A DNA stretch of 8,577 bases from Rhodothermaceae bacterium (GTDB taxonomy: Bacteria > Bacteroidota > Rhodothermia > Rhodothermales > JAHEMB01): assembly GCA_024643915.1 (NCBI GenBank), contig JAHEMB010000100.1, positions 1-8,577 of the forward strand, in the 5' to 3' direction. Position numbers and translations under genes: made by a program. Shown piece by piece: positions 6,718 through 8,577 of the stretch. Below the pieces are notes generated by a model. It was not told the DNA's origin and did not search any database. It saw nothing but the letters and a program-made list of their open reading frames with translations. Every line of letters starts with the position of its first letter. The first letter of the stretch is position 1.

Positions 6718-7140
6718 CTACAGCGCGTCGAGGACAATGCGGCCTTTGTGCTGTCGCAGCGCCGCGTCCGTCACCTCGGGGTAGGCAACTAGGTGGGCAA
6801 GTGTAGCCGCCGAAGAGATCTGGCATTCCTGGTCGCGGACGGCGTAAATGAAGAGTCGCAGGTCCTCGCCTGGTTCGTACCCCTCGATGTCCGTGAGGGC
6901 GGCGGTGGCGCCGTCGGCGAGGGCTGGCAGGGGGGCGCCCGAAGGCTCGAAGCAGGGGATGGGGTCGACGAGGTGCGCCGTCTCTTCGTCGAGGGCCAGG
7001 TAATAGATCGTTTCGCCCGTCTGGTTGACAAGCACGATCTCGTTCCCGAGCGGGGTGATGACCGCGCCTTCGCCGTCGCCGCTATCGAGGAGGGCACAGG
7101 CGGGGAGCAGGAGAAGCGTGCAAAGCAGCAGGGTACGCAT
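6718..7140 (-). CDS. Putative small lipoprotein, unknown family
   Basis: This 140-residue protein has a very short lipoprotein signal: R2, a Leu-rich core and lipobox L12-P13-A14-C15, with Ala at +2. The mature part has a beta-rich look (EIVLVNQTGETIYYLALDEE, residues 34-53). It contains two further cysteines, C63 and C106, that could pair, and the strand-like segment DLRLFIYAV (93-101). I do not recognise the family, although 'VNQTGETIYY' resembles the small beta-sandwich envelope proteins that begin with a 'V.N.TG..I' strand. The ATG at 7140 is the only start that keeps the lipobox. There is no Shine-Dalgarno in front of it. A terminator at 7220-7254 separates it from ilvE, so it most likely has its own promoter in the roughly 80 bp between. 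Lipidation and envelope location are inferred; function is unknown. Confidence 0.8.
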   Translation of the reverse strand: MRTLLLCTLLLLPACALLDSGDGEGAVITPLGNEIVLVNQTGETIYYLALDEETAHLVDPIPCFEPSGAPLPALADGATAALTDIEGYEPGEDLRLFIYAVRDQECQISSAATLAHLVAYPEVTDAALRQHKGRIVLDAL

Positions 7141-7219
7141 CGCTGCTATCGGTCTGGTGATAGGCGTTTACTCAGAAGCGATACACCCCGGCCCGGCGCG
7201 ATGACGAGGGCGCCAACGT

Positions 7220-7254
7220 AAAAGGGCCGCCGGTGATCAACCAGCGGCCCTTTT
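7220..7254 (-). terminator. Rho-independent terminator after ilvE
   Basis: An 11-bp perfect stem pairs AAAAGGGCCGC (7220-7230) with GCGGCCCTTTT (7244-7254) around a 13-base loop. Three more pairs are possible inside the loop (7232-7234 with 7240-7242). Read on the minus strand it sits 23 bases after the ilvE stop and ends in a TTTT run, as expected for intrinsic termination. It is near-symmetrical and could also stop plus-strand transcription. Confidence 0.88.
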
Positions 7255-7276
7255 GTAGCACCAGAAAAGAGCGGCG

Positions 7277-8233
7277 TCAGAGCGCTAGGGCGGCGGCAGC
7301 CGTGGGCTCGAATTCCTTCTCCGATTCGTCGATGAACGTGAGCCAACCGTGCGGGTCGTTGCCCCGATGGACGACATCGAAGAACGCCTCTTGTAACTCC
7401 TCTGTGATCGGCCCGCGCCGCCCTTCGCCGATCTGGTAATGATCGACCGAGCGGATGGGCGTGACTTCAGCGGCGGTGCCCGTGAAGAACAGCTCGTCGG
7501 CGATGTAGAGCGCCTCGCGCGGCAGCAGCTTCTCCTCGACCGTGTAGCCCCGCTCGCGGGCAAGCGTCACGATGGCATCGCGCGTGATGCCGGGGAGGAT
7601 GGACAGGCCGACGGGGGCCGTGTAGATCTTGCCGTCGCGCACGAGGAAGAGGTTCTCGCCGCTGCCTTCGGCCAGGAAGCCGTCGGTGCTCAGCATGATG
7701 CCCTCCATCTTGCCGTTTTTGAGGGCGTTCATCTTCACGAGGGCGGCGTTGAGGTAGTTGCCGCCCGCCTTCGCCAGGGCGGGGAAGGTGTTGGGCGCCA
7801 TCCGGTTCCACGAGGCCACCTCCACGTCCACGCCTTCGGCCAGGGCCTCCTCGCCCAGATAGGCGCCCCACTCCCACACGGCAATCACCGTCTCGACCGA
7901 GTTGTTGAGCGGGTTGACGCCCATTTTACCCGTGCCCCGGAAGACGACCGGGCGAATGTAGCAGGCTTCCAGTCCGCTGTTGCGGATCGTTTCGAGCGAG
8001 GCCGCTTCGAGGGTTTCCTGCGAATAGGGGATCTCCATGCGGTAGATCTTCGCCGAGTCGACGAGGCGGCGCATGTGCTCGGGCAGGCGGAAGACGGCCG
8101 AGCCGCGCTCCGTGTTGTAGCAGCGGATGCCCTCGAAGACGGAGGAGCCGTAATGAACGACGTGCGAGAGGACGTGAATCGTCGCCTCCTCGTAGGGAAC
8201 GAGCTTGCCGTTGAACCAGATGTCGTGCTTCAT
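7277..8233 (-). CDS. ilvE: Branched-chain amino acid aminotransferase
   Basis: This is a 318-residue fold-type IV PLP enzyme. It transfers the amino group between glutamate and the 2-oxoacids of leucine, isoleucine and valine, the last step of their synthesis, in the cytoplasm. Family marks in order: IWFNGKLVPYEEA (5-17), HYGSSVFEGIRCY (27-39), HMRRLVDSAK (53-62) whose Arg contacts the PLP phosphate, and AKAGGNYLNA (154-163) with K155 as the expected Schiff-base lysine. LAEGSGENLF (187-196) carries the Glu that holds the pyridine nitrogen. Then come ILPGITRDA (212-220) and FFTGTAAEVTPI (249-260) for phosphate binding. All key residues are present, so it should be active. After HGWL it continues about 20 residues, ending in an Ala-rich tail, somewhat longer than the E. 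coli enzyme. It starts at 8233 without a Shine-Dalgarno, the leader being ACCGATAGC directly before ATG. It is followed by a strong terminator and lies 116 bp after a glycosyltransferase gene. D-amino acid or aminodeoxychorismate lyase relatives are unlikely given the EGIRCY motif. Confidence 0.97.
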   Translation of the reverse strand: MKHDIWFNGKLVPYEEATIHVLSHVVHYGSSVFEGIRCYNTERGSAVFRLPEHMRRLVDSAKIYRMEIPYSQETLEAASLETIRNSGLEACYIRPVVFRGTGKMGVNPLNNSVETVIAVWEWGAYLGEEALAEGVDVEVASWNRMAPNTFPALAKAGGNYLNAALVKMNALKNGKMEGIMLSTDGFLAEGSGENLFLVRDGKIYTAPVGLSILPGITRDAIVTLARERGYTVEEKLLPREALYIADELFFTGTAAEVTPIRSVDHYQIGEGRRGPITEELQEAFFDVVHRGNDPHGWLTFIDESEKEFEPTAAAALAL

Positions 8234-8349
8234 GCTATCGGTGTTTAAAGGGTGCGCGGGAAAGGAGGAAGTCTGGCGATGAAAGTACGAAGCGGCGGGG
8301 GCTGAGTTTCTGTTCGACCGCCGGAAGCGCTTCGGATCTGGCGGCGAAA

Positions 8350-8577
8350 TTACGGTAGTGATGCCTCTTTCGGCAGGGATTTGTGGTGAATTGCGTTACG
8401 ACGGAAGGCGAAGCGGGCAATCGTCCACAGAATTTTAGCCGCCGCTTTGAGGGTGCCACTGAGGGTACCCGTGATCTTCGAGACGCCCACCCGGCGGCGG
8501 TAAGCGACGGGCACCTCGGTGTAGCGCAGCCCGGCCTCCACCACCTTGATCTGCATCTCAATCGTCCAGCCGAAGGT
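8350..8577 (-). CDS. Family 2 glycosyltransferase, C-terminal end only
   Basis: The frame is open to the right edge, so only the last 75 residues are seen. They begin TFGWTIEMQIKVVEAGLRYT, then EVPVAYRRRVGVSKITGTL and a basic hydrophobic tail. This 'GW..EMQIKA...GLR..EVPV.YRRR.G.SKI.GT..GT..A..KI' pattern is the C-terminal part of GT2 enzymes resembling dolichyl-phosphate mannose synthase or polyprenyl-phosphate glycosyltransferases (family knowledge). It likely moves a sugar from a nucleotide donor to a lipid or glycan acceptor at the inner membrane. The catalytic DxD region and any membrane segments lie outside the window, so the substrate cannot be assigned. No hairpin terminator is seen in the 116 bp before ilvE, so read-through into ilvE is possible. 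Confidence 0.88.
   Translation of the reverse strand, partial: TFGWTIEMQIKVVEAGLRYTEVPVAYRRRVGVSKITGTLSGTLKAAAKILWTIARFAFRRNAIHHKSLPKEASLP

Noticed and set aside
7439..8248. 269-codon open frame on the plus strand opposite ilvE
   Set aside because: It is antisense to a gene with all family motifs. GC-rich codon bias keeps the opposite frame open, and its translation has no recognisable fold or ribosome binding site.
8345..8352. Near match to the Bacteroidota -7 element on the minus strand (TAATTTCG) upstream of ilvE
   Set aside because: There is one mismatch, it overlaps the end of the glycosyltransferase gene, and no TTG lies at the expected -33 spacing.

Overview
The window looks like chromosomal DNA from a GC-rich member of the Bacteroidota, most likely in or near the Rhodothermales (inference). 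Three encoded proteins end in a type IX secretion system (T9SS) type A sorting domain of the 'PNPF...YDVLGR...SGLY/VYF...R' kind. Secreted FG-GAP/VCBS proteins and lipoproteins are abundant, codon use is GC-rich, and some genes lack a Shine-Dalgarno sequence, which fits that group. No rRNA, tRNA, CRISPR array, transposase or phage gene was seen.

Left part (1-4779, + strand): two tandem, related genes for secreted repeat proteins. The first runs off the left edge, so only its last 344 residues are visible. The second is complete at 1238 residues. It has a signal peptide, seven FG-GAP/VCBS calcium-binding repeats, an Fn3-like module, an orthodox fibronectin type III domain, seven more FG-GAP/VCBS repeats, a second Fn3-like module and a C-terminal sorting domain. 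The last 224 residues of the two proteins align without a gap at roughly 70% identity, so they are tandem paralogues.

Middle part (4835-7140, - strand, convergent with the left part): a lipoprotein of 188 aa with a DUF3558-like look, a 274-aa small T9SS cargo protein of unknown function, a 408-bp stretch without a convincing gene, and a second lipoprotein of 140 aa with no recognised family. The first two lie 83 bp apart with strong ribosome binding sites and may be cotranscribed. The lipoproteins and the T9SS cargo point to the cell envelope, but their roles cannot be read from sequence.

Right part (7220-8577, - strand): a strong hairpin terminator, then ilvE (branched-chain amino acid aminotransferase, complete), then the C-terminal end of a family 2 glycosyltransferase of the dolichyl-phosphate-mannose-synthase-like type that runs off the right edge. 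These are ordinary housekeeping or envelope genes with no evident functional link to the repeat proteins. The most unusual object in the window is the double seven-repeat protein and its tandem paralogue. I see no evidence for a defence system or other multi-gene novel machine.
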